Assembly: GCF_000092305.1 (NCBI RefSeq)
Contig: NC_014122.1
Span: 1,054,001 to 1,118,000, forward strand
Reading direction: 5' to 3'
DNA from: Methanocaldococcus infernus ME
GTDB lineage: Archaea; AGJL01; Methanococci; Methanococcales; Methanocaldococcaceae
Length of the DNA stretch: 64,000 bases
A program made the position numbers and the translations under genes. Numbering within the stretch: the stretch's first letter is position 1; each line of letters begins with the position of its first letter. Below the pieces are notes generated by a model. It was not told where the DNA came from. It saw nothing but the letters and a program-made list of their open reading frames with translations, and did not search any database. Shown piece after piece: positions 10,810 to 19,954 of the stretch.

Positions 10810-13800
10810 ATGAAATTTATAGCATGGTTAGATGAGGTTACAAATAAAGATATTGGCTTAGTTGGTGGGAAAGGGGCTTCATTAGGGGAGATGTGGAATG
10901 CTAAACTTCCAGTACCTCCAGCCTTTATAGTGACTTCTGAAGCATACAGATACTTCATTAAAGAGACTGGTTTAATGGATAAGATAAAAGAGATATTAAA
11001 AGATTTGGACATCAATGATACTAAGAAGTTGGAAGAAGCTTCTAAGAAAATTAGAGAGTTAATAGAGAGTAAGGAGATGCCTGATGAGTTAAAAATAGCT
11101 ATAGTTGAAGCTTACAATAAATTGGGAGAACTTGTAGGGGAAGAGGAGCCAGAGGTTGCTATAAGAAGCTCAGCAACAGCTGAAGACTTACCAGATGCAA
11201 GCTTTGCAGGACAGCAGGAAACTTATCTAAATATTAGAGGAGCTGACAATGTTGTTAAGTATGTTAAAAAGTGTTTCTCTTCACTCTTCACTCCAAGAGC
11301 TATTTTTTACAGAGAGGAGAAAGGGTTTGATCACTTCAATGTAGCCCTTGCTGCTGTTGTTCAAAAGTTGGTTAATGCTGAAAAAGCTGGGGTTATGTTC
11401 ACTGTCAACCCTATTAATCAGAACTATGATGAGCTTGTTATAGAGGCTGCCTGGGGTTTAGGAGAGGGAGTAGTTAGTGGCTCTGTCTCTCCAGACACTT
11501 ACATAGTTGATAAAAAAACCCTTGAAATTAAGGATAAGCATATAGCTAAGAAAGAGAAGATGTTTGTTAAGGATGAAAAGGGAGAGGTTAAAGTTATTGA
11601 TGTCCTTGATGAGATGAAGGAGAAGCAAGTTCTAACTGATGATGAAATTAAAGAGCTTGCAAAGGTTGGGATAAGGATAGAGAAGCATTATAAAAGACCA
11701 ATGGACATAGAGTGGGCTATAGAGAAAAATAAGATATATATGCTACAGGCAAGGCCAATAACAACCCTTAAGAAGGAGAAGAAGGAGAGAGAGGAAGAGA
11801 TAGAAGGGAAAATATTATTAAAGGGAATTGGAGCCTCTCCAGGAATAGCTTCAGGAGTGGTTAAGATAGTTAAAGATATTAAAGAGCTTGATAAGGTTAA
11901 AGAAGGAGATATCTTAGTTACTGAGATGACCACTCCTGACATGGTTCCAGCAATGAGAAGAGCTGCTGCTATAATTACTGATGAGGGAGGTTTAACCTGT
12001 ATAGAAGGAGACGCAAAGATCCTTACAGACAGAGGATTTATAACTATGAGAGAAGCCTATGAGTTAGTTAAAAATGGAGAAAAAATAAGAGTTTTAGGAT
12101 TGAATGCTAAAACATTAAGAACAGAGTGGAAAGAAATTATAGATGCTCAGAAAAGAGAGGCTAAGAGGTTTGAGGTTGGAGTTTATAGAAAGAATAAGAA
12201 TACTAAGGATACAATAAAGATAACTCCAGATCATAAATTCCCAATAATAAAAGATGGTAGCTTAAAGAAAGTCCCATTAGCTGAGATAATAGAAAATAAC
12301 TACTCTGTTTTAAGTATTGATTACATCCCTATGATCTCTGAGAAGTTTGAGACATTATCCAATATTATGTATCTCTGTGGAGCTATCTTATCAGATGGGC
12401 ATGTTGAATATCAAACAAGTAAAATTATGCCATCAAAGATATTAGGGTTTGTTGAGGACAACATAAATACAATTCCTTTATATGCTACAGAGGAAGAGCT
12501 AACTGACTTCTTAGCTGGATATGTTGATGGAGATGGATACTTAAGTGGAAAGGCAAGAATTGAGATCTATGAAAATTCCAAACATGTTAAGAAAATAGAG
12601 GGGCTTATCCTCTCCTTGTATAGGGTAGGAATAGTTCCAAAGATGAGAATTAAGAATAATACAGCTGTTATTTACTTCAAAGATAACTTAGAGAAGATAC
12701 TTTCAAAGACTAAAAGGATCACTATTGAAAAGTTAAACCAGCTAAAGGCTGAGGTAAGAGAGGATAATAAGTTAATAGATATTTCTCAGATGTTCCCTGA
12801 ATGTAAAGAGTATGACTATAGAGGATATCTCTACAACCACTACAAAAATAGAGCATTTATTGGAGTTGAGAAGTTATACAATTACTTGAAAGAAAGAGCA
12901 GATGGCTCTTTAATTAAGAAGATAGAGTTAATAAGAAACTCCAATATCTACAGTATAAGGTTAATTAAGGTTGGTGAAGACTATGGAGAGGTTTATAATT
13001 TAACAGTTGATGCTGATAATGAGTTTGATCACAACTATATAGTTTGGACTAAATACTACACTCCAATAGTTGTATTTAACTGTCATGCAGCTATAGTTTC
13101 AAGAGAGCTTGGAGTTCCTTGTGTTGTTGGGACTAAAAAGGCTACTAAGATTTTAAAGGATGGAATGGTTGTAACAGTTGATGGAGAGAAGGGAATAGTT
13201 TATGAAGGAAAAGTAGAGAAAAAAGAAGAGGAAAAGAAAGAGGAGAAAGTTGTTTATCAAGCTCCAATTATCACAGCTACTGAAGTTAAAGTCAATGTCT
13301 CAATGCCAGAGGTTGCTGAGAGGGCAGCAAAGACTGGAGCTGATGGGGTTGGTTTATTAAGAGCTGAGCACATGATCTTAGGCTTAGGGAAGCATCCTAA
13401 GAAGATTTTAGAAGAGGAAGGAAGAGAGGCTTTAATAGAGGCTCTAATGGAGGGAATAAGGAAGGTTGCTGATGCATTCTATCCAAGGCCTGTTACCTAT
13501 AGAACCTTAGATGCTCCAACAGATGAGTTTAGGGGCTTAGAAGGAGGAGAGAATGAGCCTATAGAGCACAACCCAATGCTTGGATGGAGAGGGATAAGAA
13601 GAGGTTTAGATGAGCCAGAGATCTTAAAGTGTGAGCTTGAAGCAATAAAGAGGTTAAGAGAGGAAGGTTACAAAAATATAGAAGTTATGATTCCATTGGT
13701 TACATATGTTGATGAAGTTAGAAAGTTTAAAGAGATTGCTAAAGAGGTTGGCTTAGAACTTGGAAAAGATATTAAGTTTGGAGTTATGGTAGAAACTCCA

Positions 13801-14163
13801 GCAGCAGCTTTAATAATTGAGGATCTTATTAAGGAAGGGATAGATTTTGTTAGCTTGGGAACCAATGATTTAACTCAATACACATTAGCAATAGATAGAA
13901 ATAATGAACTTGTTTCCAAATACTATAAAGAGGATCATCCAGCAGTGTTAAAATTAATGAAGTATGTTATAGAAACCTGTAAAAAGAATGGGGTTAAAAC
14001 TTCCATCTGTGGACAAGCTGGAAGTAGGCCACATATTGTTGAAAAGCTAATAGAGTGGGGAATTGATAGTGTCTCAGCTAATATAGATGCTGTTGACACT
14101 ATAAGAAGAGTTGTAGCAAGAACTGAGAGGAAAATTATTTTAGAGCATATAAGAAAGAAATAA
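10810..14163 (+). CDS. ppsA: Phosphoenolpyruvate synthase precursor with in-frame intein
   Basis: PEP synthase converts pyruvate and ATP to PEP, AMP and phosphate, the entry to gluconeogenesis from fixed carbon. The precursor has 1117 residues. The ATP-grasp-like domain (RSSATAEDLPDASFAGQQE near residue 119) comes first. The phosphohistidine domain DEGGLT-CHAAIVSRELG is interrupted by a 361-residue intein at residues 397-757, and the PEP/pyruvate barrel (LGTNDLTQYTLAIDRN) is at the C-terminus. The catalytic His is residue 759, the second residue after the insertion, so splicing is needed for activity. The mature enzyme would be about 756 residues, normal for the family. The ATG at 10810 is preceded by AAAGGTGG. 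Confidence 0.95.
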   Translation: MKFIAWLDEVTNKDIGLVGGKGASLGEMWNAKLPVPPAFIVTSEAYRYFIKETGLMDKIKEILKDLDINDTKKLEEASKKIRELIESKEMPDELKIAIVEAYNKLGELVGEEEPEVAIRSSATAEDLPDASFAGQQETYLNIRGADNVVKYVKKCFSSLFTPRAIFYREEKGFDHFNVALAAVVQKLVNAEKAGVMFTVNPINQNYDELVIEAAWGLGEGVVSGSVSPDTYIVDKKTLEIKDKHIAKKEKMFVKDEKGEVKVIDVLDEMKEKQVLTDDEIKELAKVGIRIEKHYKRPMDIEWAIEKNKIYMLQARPITTLKKEKKEREEEIEGKILLKGIGASPGIASGVVKIVKDIKELDKVKEGDILVTEMTTPDMVPAMRRAAAIITDEGGLTCIEGDAKILTDRGFITMREAYELVKNGEKIRVLGLNAKTLRTEWKEIIDAQKREAKRFEVGVYRKNKNTKDTIKITPDHKFPIIKDGSLKKVPLAEIIENNYSVLSIDYIPMISEKFETLSNIMYLCGAILSDGHVEYQTSKIMPSKILGFVEDNINTIPLYATEEELTDFLAGYVDGDGYLSGKARIEIYENSKHVKKIEGLILSLYRVGIVPKMRIKNNTAVIYFKDNLEKILSKTKRITIEKLNQLKAEVREDNKLIDISQMFPECKEYDYRGYLYNHYKNRAFIGVEKLYNYLKERADGSLIKKIELIRNSNIYSIRLIKVGEDYGEVYNLTVDADNEFDHNYIVWTKYYTPIVVFNCHAAIVSRELGVPCVVGTKKATKILKDGMVVTVDGEKGIVYEGKVEKKEEEKKEEKVVYQAPIITATEVKVNVSMPEVAERAAKTGADGVGLLRAEHMILGLGKHPKKILEEEGREALIEALMEGIRKVADAFYPRPVTYRTLDAPTDEFRGLEGGENEPIEHNPMLGWRGIRRGLDEPEILKCELEAIKRLREEGYKNIEVMIPLVTYVDEVRKFKEIAKEVGLELGKDIKFGVMVETPAAALIIEDLIKEGIDFVSLGTNDLTQYTLAIDRNNELVSKYYKEDHPAVLKLMKYVIETCKKNGVKTSICGQAGSRPHIVEKLIEWGIDSVSANIDAVDTIRRVVARTERKIILEHIRKK
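11998..13080 (+). other. Intein with LAGLIDADG (DOD) endonuclease domain in ppsA
   Basis: The inserted segment begins with Cys (CIEGDAKILT, block A), has block B as TPDHKF, and carries two DOD-type endonuclease motifs (LCGAILSDGH and LAGYVDGDGYLSG). It ends HNYIVW...VVFN just before the +1 Cys of the extein. Both motif aspartates are kept, so the homing endonuclease may still be active. The penultimate residue is Phe instead of the usual His; I recall the same substitution in the M. jannaschii PEP synthase intein, which is reported to splice. The insertion is next to the catalytic Cys-His, a typical conserved intein site. Confidence 0.93.
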
Positions 14164-14197
14164 GTTAATAGAGTTAGTACTAATTATATTATTACTA

Positions 14198-14221
14198 TAT
14201 TTCTTTTCTTCTTTTTTATAT
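14198..14221 (+). terminator. Pyrimidine-rich tract after ppsA, likely U-tract terminator
   Basis: About 35 nt after the ppsA stop is a run of T broken by a few C (TTTCTTTTCTTCTTTTTTATA). Archaeal termination commonly occurs at U-rich tracts, assisted by FttA, which is itself encoded at 15881-17776. No stable hairpin precedes it. The next gene is codirectional, so a terminator here is plausible but not proven. Confidence 0.4.
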
Positions 14222-14394
14222 TACCTAATAATAGTAAGTTTTATATAAATATATAGTCTATTTTTATGCTAACTAAACAAAAAATTGATATTAATTTTTA
14301 TTAATTGGACATTAAAAACATTAATAAAACAAGGACTAAATATAAGATTTACACAAGAACTTTATTTTGTGCTTACAAAATTTTAGGGATGGTA

Positions 14395-15081
14395 ATGGCA
14401 ACACCTATGAAAATTATAGAATCTCTTAAGGTTATTGATTCAAGAGCTAAATTTATGGGAATTAAATTAACAATGATTAGAAATTTATTAGAAAAATATA
14501 GAGATGATAAAGATCTCTTAAAAGAAGTTTTAAAAGCTTTAAGAGGATCTCATTTATATGACTTGGTTTTAGAAGCTTGTCCCTATTTAAAAGACCTTGA
14601 AAATGAAATATTAGAAGAGGAATTAACTGGGCATATTGAATCCAAAATAAAGAAAGAAGAGCCTGTTGAAGGCTGTATTTTAGAAGGAGAGGTTCCAATA
14701 TTTGTTTATATGAAAGAATACCTTAGAAAATATTATTTTAAAGATAACACTCCAAAAATATTTTATGACATTGGTAAAGATTATGCTCTATTTTTAGAGG
14801 TTAAAACCTTTGAAGAGATGGAAAATAAGATTAAAAAATATTTTGGAAATATGAGAGTTGAAAGCTCTGAACCATTAATAATAGTGATTGAAAATAATAA
14901 GGAATGTGAAAATTGTAAAGCCACTGAACCTATTTGCTATTTTACCTCTGGCTTTATAGCTGGCTGTTTAGAGTCTATAGCTGATAAGTTATATATTGTC
15001 AATGTTGAAGAAATTAAGTGTAAAGCTAAGGGAGATGAATACTGCTCTTTTAAGGCTAAAAGAGTTGCAAGGTTAGCCTAA
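14395..15081 (+). CDS. V4R-domain protein
   Basis: About 228 residues. The N-terminal half is helical and charged. The C-terminal half is a 4-vinyl-reductase (V4R) ligand-binding domain with the cysteine-bearing pattern ECENCKATEPICYFTSGFIAG and the closing GDEYCSFKAK. V4R domains bind small hydrocarbons or metals and often act as sensors. I chose the ATG at 14395 because AGGG lies 6 nt upstream; an alternative ATG is at 14389. The longer TTG frame from 14305 has no ribosome site and encodes an unconvincing lysine/threonine-rich lead. TATA-like boxes lie near 14238-14252 and 14338. Ligand unknown. Confidence 0.7.
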   Translation: MATPMKIIESLKVIDSRAKFMGIKLTMIRNLLEKYRDDKDLLKEVLKALRGSHLYDLVLEACPYLKDLENEILEEELTGHIESKIKKEEPVEGCILEGEVPIFVYMKEYLRKYYFKDNTPKIFYDIGKDYALFLEVKTFEEMENKIKKYFGNMRVESSEPLIIVIENNKECENCKATEPICYFTSGFIAGCLESIADKLYIVNVEEIKCKAKGDEYCSFKAKRVARLA

Positions 15082-15603
15082 CTTCCAAATTATGGAGAAG
15101 TCTTTAACAGCCTTTTTAACTCTATCAAGAGAGCCTTCAATAGTTATCTTATAGTTATCTTCTGAGCTATGGTTAAAAATAACTCCATACCACTCACTTA
15201 AATCTTTTAATCTATCAATATCAATATATGAATTAACTTTTATTCTTATACATTCAACCTCTCCAACTTTTTTAACCTCTGGGTTAAACTCAGATTTATC
15301 AAGAGGAAACTCAATATTTAGCTCACTTCTCAAAGCTTTCTCCATTAGGTCTAAGTATTTTCTTAATAACTCTTCATCACAAAGAGGAAAAAGCTTAGAT
15401 TGAATATAATTTAACTCTCTCTCAACATCCCTAAGCTTCTCTAAGCCAACATGCTCATCTAAAAGATAGTAAGAAATTAGAGCTTTAGTTATCCTTAACC
15501 TTTCAAAAACCTCCTCAGGAACTAAGATATTTTTATTAGCTAACTCTATAGCCAAGTTGGAAAGAACAACCCAGAGCTTATCTAAACCCTTGCAGTCTTT
15601 CAT
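15073..15603 (-). CDS. DUF2096-like conserved methanogen protein
   Basis: A 176-residue soluble protein. The N-terminal half is helical (KGLDKLWVVLSNLAIELANK), and the C-terminal half is an alternating alpha/beta stretch with IRIKVNSYIDIDRLKDL and NYKITIEGSLDRVKKAV that looks like a small ferredoxin-like or KH-like fold. It resembles the DUF2096 family as I remember it; function unknown. The start overlaps the stop of the 93-residue gene by 4 nt, and that gene touches fttA, so all three form one leftward operon. Its stop region overlaps the V4R gene by 9 nt. Confidence 0.55.
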   Translation of the reverse strand: MKDCKGLDKLWVVLSNLAIELANKNILVPEEVFERLRITKALISYYLLDEHVGLEKLRDVERELNYIQSKLFPLCDEELLRKYLDLMEKALRSELNIEFPLDKSEFNPEVKKVGEVECIRIKVNSYIDIDRLKDLSEWYGVIFNHSSEDNYKITIEGSLDRVKKAVKDFSIIWKLG

Positions 15604-15881
15604 CTTTTTAACCCTTCTAAGTATCTTTTTATAGCTTTTTCACTATCATAGTTTAGCCTTACATTAATATTTTTTAATTCCTCTTTTATATGCTCTAACC
15701 CTTTGTCTAAGAAAAAGACTTGAAAGCTTGTAGTATTTACAATATTTAAAACCACTATCATATCATCCTCTCTTAATTCCCTATTTTCTTCTTTAGCCTT
15801 AATTTTAACATAGTATCCATACCCAGCATCTATGGCCTCTTTAACAGTCATTATTCCTGTTAGAGTAGCAACAAATTCCAT
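15600..15881 (-). CDS. DUF749-like small protein
   Basis: A 93-residue protein starting MEFVATLTGIMTVKEAIDAG, with a beta-rich centre (DDMIVVLNIVNTTSFQVFFLD) and a helical end. It matches the small archaeal DUF749 family from memory; function unknown. It shares one base with the fttA stop and overlaps the following gene by 4 nt, so translation is probably coupled through the three genes. A role linked to transcription termination would be speculation from position only. Confidence 0.55.
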   Translation of the reverse strand: MEFVATLTGIMTVKEAIDAGYGYYVKIKAKEENRELREDDMIVVLNIVNTTSFQVFFLDKGLEHIKEELKNINVRLNYDSEKAIKRYLEGLKR

Positions 15882-17776
15882 TATTTCACCCTTATACAGT
15901 CTAAAACTCTTGGAGCATAGGTTTCCTTTTTAAATAGCCTATTAACAGTTGAGGAGAAGTCTAAACACTTACTTTCTTCACCATGAACCATTATTATCTT
16001 CTCAGGAGAAGGTTTAACTTTCCTCACATATCTTATTAGTTGTTTTCTATCACTATGCCCAGAGAATCCTTCAACTGTATAAACTCCCATATTTATAGGG
16101 ATAGATTTAGTTTTACCATTCTTAGTTACTATAGGAATTTCCTTCCAACCCTTCTGAACCTTTCTTCCTAAGGTTCCTTCTGCCTGATAACCAACAAAGA
16201 TAATAGCATTTTTCTCATCAGGTGCTAAGTTTTTGAAATACTCTAAACTTGGTCCTCCTGTGAGCATTCCAGAGGTTGCTAAGATAACACAGGGCTCACT
16301 GTCATCTATAATTCTCCTTCTATCATTTGTATTCCTAACCCTCTGGAAGACATCAGATAGAAATGGATTGTCTCCCTCTTGGAAAATTTTTCTTCTCATG
16401 TCCTTTGATAGATACTCTGGGTAAGCTGTATGTATAGCTGTAGCCTCCCAGATCATCCCATCTAAATAGACAGGAGCATTAAATATTCCTTGGTTGTAAC
16501 CCTCTTCTAAAACTAACATTAACTCCTGAGCTCTTCCAACTCCAAACACAGGAATTAATATTTTTCCCCCTTTCTCTATATGTTCTATAACTATCCTTAA
16601 TAACTCTTTCTCAGCCTCAGCCCTATCTGGGAGTACATCATCATAACCTCCATAGGTAGATTCAATAATTAAAGCCTCTAATCTTGGAAATTGACAAACT
16701 GCTGGCTCTAAGAGTCTTGAGGTGTCAAATTTTAAATCTCCTGTATAGGCTAAGTTATAAAGCCCTTCCCCAAAATGTAGGTGAGCTATTGCTGAGCCTA
16801 AGACATGTCCAGCATTGTGTAAGGTTAACTTTATTGATGGACTTATGTCAGTTGTAACTCCATAGTCTAAGGGAATAACATGCTTAACACACTCTTTTAT
16901 CTCCTTACTTGAGAATGGCACCGGCTTCCCTTCCTTCTCAGCAATATCTAAATAATCTTTCTGTAAGAGGGTCATTAAGTCCCTTGTTGGCCTTGTACAA
17001 TACACTGGTCCATCATAGCCATATCTAAACAATCCAGGAAGAAATCCACAGTGGTCAAGGTGGGCATGGGTTATAATAACAGCATCTAAATCCTCAATGG
17101 AAAACTCTGGAGCATCAAATTGAGGATACATCTTTTCCTCATAGGCTATATTAACTCCACAGTCAAGCAAAACCTTAGTGTCTGGAGTTTGTAACAATAG
17201 ACAAGATCTCCCAACCTCTCTGGCTCCACCTAAAAAAGAGACTCTTATCCAATAATCTCCTTTTTGTATAACTTCTCTATGTATCCTTCTTCCAATTCTT
17301 CTTAATATTTCTTTAACTTCATCCCTCTCCCTAAATAATGTAGCCCTAATAGCCTTTATTGTCTCTGATGGGATTGGTGGAGCTCTAACAGGCTTTGGTG
17401 CCCATCTTATAGCTTTCTTTATAGCCTCTAAGGTTTTTCCCTCTTTCCCTATAACCAATCCTGGTTTTTTAGACTCTATTATTACTTCTCCAGTGTTTGC
17501 ATCAAAAATAATATCTGTGATTCCAGCATCCTCTGGAACTATCTCTAAAATCTTCTTCTTAGCAAGCTCTGGCTCCATCAAAACAGAGGGATCTGGCCTA
17601 ATAACTATTCTCTTTCTTAAATCTTTTGCTAACTGTTTAATAATATCATTTGTATAAATTTCAGGATTTTTCACATAAATAACTAATTCAGGCCCTTCAA
17701 ATTGAACATCTATAATTTTAGCTCCCTTTGGAGATTTATTTATGATCTCCTCTTTTAATCTTTCTAAAACTTCCAA
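15881..17776 (-). CDS. fttA: Transcription termination factor FttA (aCPSF1) ribonuclease
   Basis: FttA is the archaeal CPSF73 homologue that cleaves nascent RNA and releases RNA polymerase. The 631-residue protein has two N-terminal KH-like regions (the second with VIGKEGKT at 108-115). A metallo-beta-lactamase domain follows with the zinc motif HAHLDH at residues 237-242 and HNAGHVLGSA further on. The beta-CASP domain includes GVGRAQELM and the late FSGHSDRKQL and VHGEESKC. Every catalytic motif is intact. It starts a leftward operon with the two small downstream genes. Confidence 0.95.
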   Translation of the reverse strand: MEVLERLKEEIINKSPKGAKIIDVQFEGPELVIYVKNPEIYTNDIIKQLAKDLRKRIVIRPDPSVLMEPELAKKKILEIVPEDAGITDIIFDANTGEVIIESKKPGLVIGKEGKTLEAIKKAIRWAPKPVRAPPIPSETIKAIRATLFRERDEVKEILRRIGRRIHREVIQKGDYWIRVSFLGGAREVGRSCLLLQTPDTKVLLDCGVNIAYEEKMYPQFDAPEFSIEDLDAVIITHAHLDHCGFLPGLFRYGYDGPVYCTRPTRDLMTLLQKDYLDIAEKEGKPVPFSSKEIKECVKHVIPLDYGVTTDISPSIKLTLHNAGHVLGSAIAHLHFGEGLYNLAYTGDLKFDTSRLLEPAVCQFPRLEALIIESTYGGYDDVLPDRAEAEKELLRIVIEHIEKGGKILIPVFGVGRAQELMLVLEEGYNQGIFNAPVYLDGMIWEATAIHTAYPEYLSKDMRRKIFQEGDNPFLSDVFQRVRNTNDRRRIIDDSEPCVILATSGMLTGGPSLEYFKNLAPDEKNAIIFVGYQAEGTLGRKVQKGWKEIPIVTKNGKTKSIPINMGVYTVEGFSGHSDRKQLIRYVRKVKPSPEKIIMVHGEESKCLDFSSTVNRLFKKETYAPRVLDCIRVK

Positions 17777-17867
17777 ATAAGATCACCTTTTAAAATAATT
17801 TGTATATTTAAAATAAGAAATTTAGCTTTTAAAATAGAAATTATTACAAATATTTAAAATAAAAAAT

Positions 17868-18485
17868 TTATTTTTTCTTGATTAATTTCTTTATCTCATC
17901 ATCCTCATAAATCTTTACTCCATCTTTAGTTATTAAGGCTAAACTAACCCCATTCCCTGAAAAAGTATCTCTCTCCATAGCAGCCTGTAAAGCCTTTAAA
18001 ACTAATGAAACTCCTTTTTTATAGTCCATATCTTTCTTGTATCCAGCCTCTAACACCCCATAAGCAATAGGAGATCCTGAACCTGTTGCTGTAAAGTCTT
18101 TCTCTTCATTAACCCCTCCCAAGGGATCTAAGGAATAGAGCTTAAAGCCCTTCTCATCAAAACCTCCAACAATCATTTGAACTAAAAAAGGGAAGTATCT
18201 GCTTGAGTGTAAGATATTACTTAACAGTGTTGTACAAGCCAAAGGAGACATTAACTTTCCTGTCCTCATTCTATAAAGCTTAGCCTCAGCTGTTAGATAT
18301 CTAACCAATGACTGAGCATCCCCAACACTTCCAGCAATGGTTAGGGCTAAGTTATCATCTATCTTATAAATTTTTTTAGCATTTTTGTCAGCTATTAGAT
18401 TTCCTAATGAGGCTCTTTTATCAGCAGCCAAAATAACTGCATCTTTGCATATTAAACCAATAGTTGTAGTTCCTTTCATTTCCAT
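17868..18485 (-). CDS. psmB: 20S proteasome beta subunit
   Basis: The catalytic subunit of the archaeal 20S proteasome. The peptide begins [13 protein letters not shown], and autocatalytic cleavage before Thr6 would expose the N-terminal threonine nucleophile. The family lysine ([11 protein letters not shown]) and [10 protein letters not shown] motif are present. I moved the start to the ATG at 18485 because AAGGTGA lies 5 nt upstream; the GTG at 18494 is inside that ribosome site. The short propeptide resembles that of M. jannaschii. The alpha subunit is encoded separately at 32273-33016. Confidence 0.94.
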   Translation of the reverse strand: MEMKGTTTIGLICKDAVILAADKRASLGNLIADKNAKKIYKIDDNLALTIAGSVGDAQSLVRYLTAEAKLYRMRTGKLMSPLACTTLLSNILHSSRYFPFLVQMIVGGFDEKGFKLYSLDPLGGVNEEKDFTATGSGSPIAYGVLEAGYKKDMDYKKGVSLVLKALQAAMERDTFSGNGVSLALITKDGVKIYEDDEIKKLIKKK

Positions 18486-18525
18486 CAATTTCACCTTAAA
18501 AAATGTAAAAAAGAAGTTTGAGAGA

Positions 18526-19314
18526 TTAAAGATAGTTTCTATAATATAAGGAGTAGGCTCTTAAAATGAATACTGAAAGATAAAAGGAAATAAAATATTG
18601 TATGAAACTACTTAAAGTGTTAAGGAATATATAAACATTTAGGTTATCTACAAAGAAAGCTGGTAGATGTATAGCTAAGGCTATAATAGTTATTATTATT
18701 CCTATACCTACACCTATTAAAATAAGAAGGAGCCACAATATAATATAGTTTAAGTTAAACACCATTTTAAATATTTTTCCAAATTCAAAGAATCCAAAGA
18801 AGCCCTTCACTGAGAAATTAACCTGAGCTAATGGCTGATATAAAGCAAGAAGTATAAGAGAAATAATAAGTAAGACAATCCCAACCCCTATAAAAACTAT
18901 GCCAAATCCTTTAATTATTAAGGCTCCTATAATAAATAAAATAATTGGGACTATCATAAAAATTAAGGCTACTATGAAAGACCCTATAGAAAATAGAAAA
19001 CCTTTTATAATTAGATCTAAAAAATTGTCCCAATCTGGAGCTTTATCAGAGTTTTCAACACTACTTTTCATAATCCTAACAAAATATCCAGCAACTATTA
19101 AAGAAACTATAATAGCAACCATAATTAAGATAGCAAATATAATTATAACTGTGCTATTAATATTAAAGAAATATGATGATACCTTAAAAGAAAGATAACC
19201 ATTTAAAGCTCCTATCATGGCTCCAAAAATTCCATAGAGTATAGAGCCTAAGCTTAGCTCTTTAAAATTTGATCTTACATACTCAAAAGAATCTGTTAAG
19301 ATTTCTTTAATCAT
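18526..19314 (-). CDS. DUF4013 family membrane protein
   Basis: A 262-residue, strongly hydrophobic protein with about six helices. A cytoplasmic-looking segment [23 protein letters not shown] near residue 75-97 matches the DUF4013 signature of R-[IV]-[IM]-..-P-.-W-D. Function unknown. Its ribosome site is weak. It lies between psmB and the translin-like gene, all leftward, with gaps of about 40 nt, so a shared transcript is possible but not clear. Confidence 0.65.
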   Translation of the reverse strand: MIKEILTDSFEYVRSNFKELSLGSILYGIFGAMIGALNGYLSFKVSSYFFNINSTVIIIFAILIMVAIIVSLIVAGYFVRIMKSSVENSDKAPDWDNFLDLIIKGFLFSIGSFIVALIFMIVPIILFIIGALIIKGFGIVFIGVGIVLLIISLILLALYQPLAQVNFSVKGFFGFFEFGKIFKMVFNLNYIILWLLLILIGVGIGIIITIIALAIHLPAFFVDNLNVYIFLNTLSSFIQYFISFYLSVFILRAYSLYYRNYL

Positions 19315-19351
19315 AAAATCCCCTTTAAAAAATTTTAATTAAAATATATAA

Positions 19352-19936
19352 TTATTCTTTATTTAAAGCTTTTCTTAATTTGAGATTTTCTATAAAATAG
19401 ACTAAGTCTCCATAACTTCTTTCTAAGATTCCTCTTGCTATATCCTGCTTTCTTCTTAGGTTATCTACAACATAGTAGTGGTCAAAGCTCATAATAAAGT
19501 CATAGAGCTCTTCCATAAATTTGTAGTATCTCTCAGCCTCCTCTTTGTCATCTTCCTTTATAGCCTCTAAGAACTCTCTCCTTAACTCTCCAATAGTGTC
19601 AGCTATCCCTAAAATATAGTTCTCCTCTTTTATAATCTCAAAGTCTTCAAACTTTGGAACTGTGTTGTAAAACTTAATGCTGTATAAAGTGTAGGCTTCA
19701 ACAAACTCCTGCTCTGGAGTTGATAGATAGTGAATAAATTCAGGATATTGAGTTAGCTCCTTTAATTTTATGATCTTCTCTCTTATACTTTTAAAATCTT
19801 CTTTAAAAACATCTTCCTTACTCTTATGTATTCTCCTTATAAGCATGGCACAATCTCTAACTATCTCTCTTGCCAATTTTAAGATTTCCTCCCTTGTTTG
19901 GTCTTTCTTTGTTAAATATTCTATTAAATAATCCAT
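19352..19936 (-). CDS. Translin-family RNA/ssDNA-binding protein
   Basis: A 194-residue, all-helical, acidic protein with the translin/TRAX pattern. It opens with TREEILKLAREIVRDCAMLIRRIH. The central YILGIADTIGELRREFLEAI corresponds to the conserved G-I-x-D-x-x-GE-[LI]-RR core, and SFDHYY...NLRRKQDIARGI lies near the C-terminus. Eukaryotic translin-TRAX (C3PO) is a small-RNA nuclease, and archaeal homologues bind or cut RNA. It starts 18 nt after the cas6 stop on the same strand, so it may be cotranscribed with the cas interference operon. Whether it acts on CRISPR RNA is unknown. Confidence 0.75.
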   Translation of the reverse strand: MDYLIEYLTKKDQTREEILKLAREIVRDCAMLIRRIHKSKEDVFKEDFKSIREKIIKLKELTQYPEFIHYLSTPEQEFVEAYTLYSIKFYNTVPKFEDFEIIKEENYILGIADTIGELRREFLEAIKEDDKEEAERYYKFMEELYDFIMSFDHYYVVDNLRRKQDIARGILERSYGDLVYFIENLKLRKALNKE

Positions 19937-19954
19937 AAAGAGATCACCTTCTTT

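Noticed and set aside
14305-14394. Longer V4R protein from TTG 14305
   Set aside because: No ribosome site precedes it and the extra 30 residues look like translated noncoding DNA; an AGGG at 14385 supports the later ATG.
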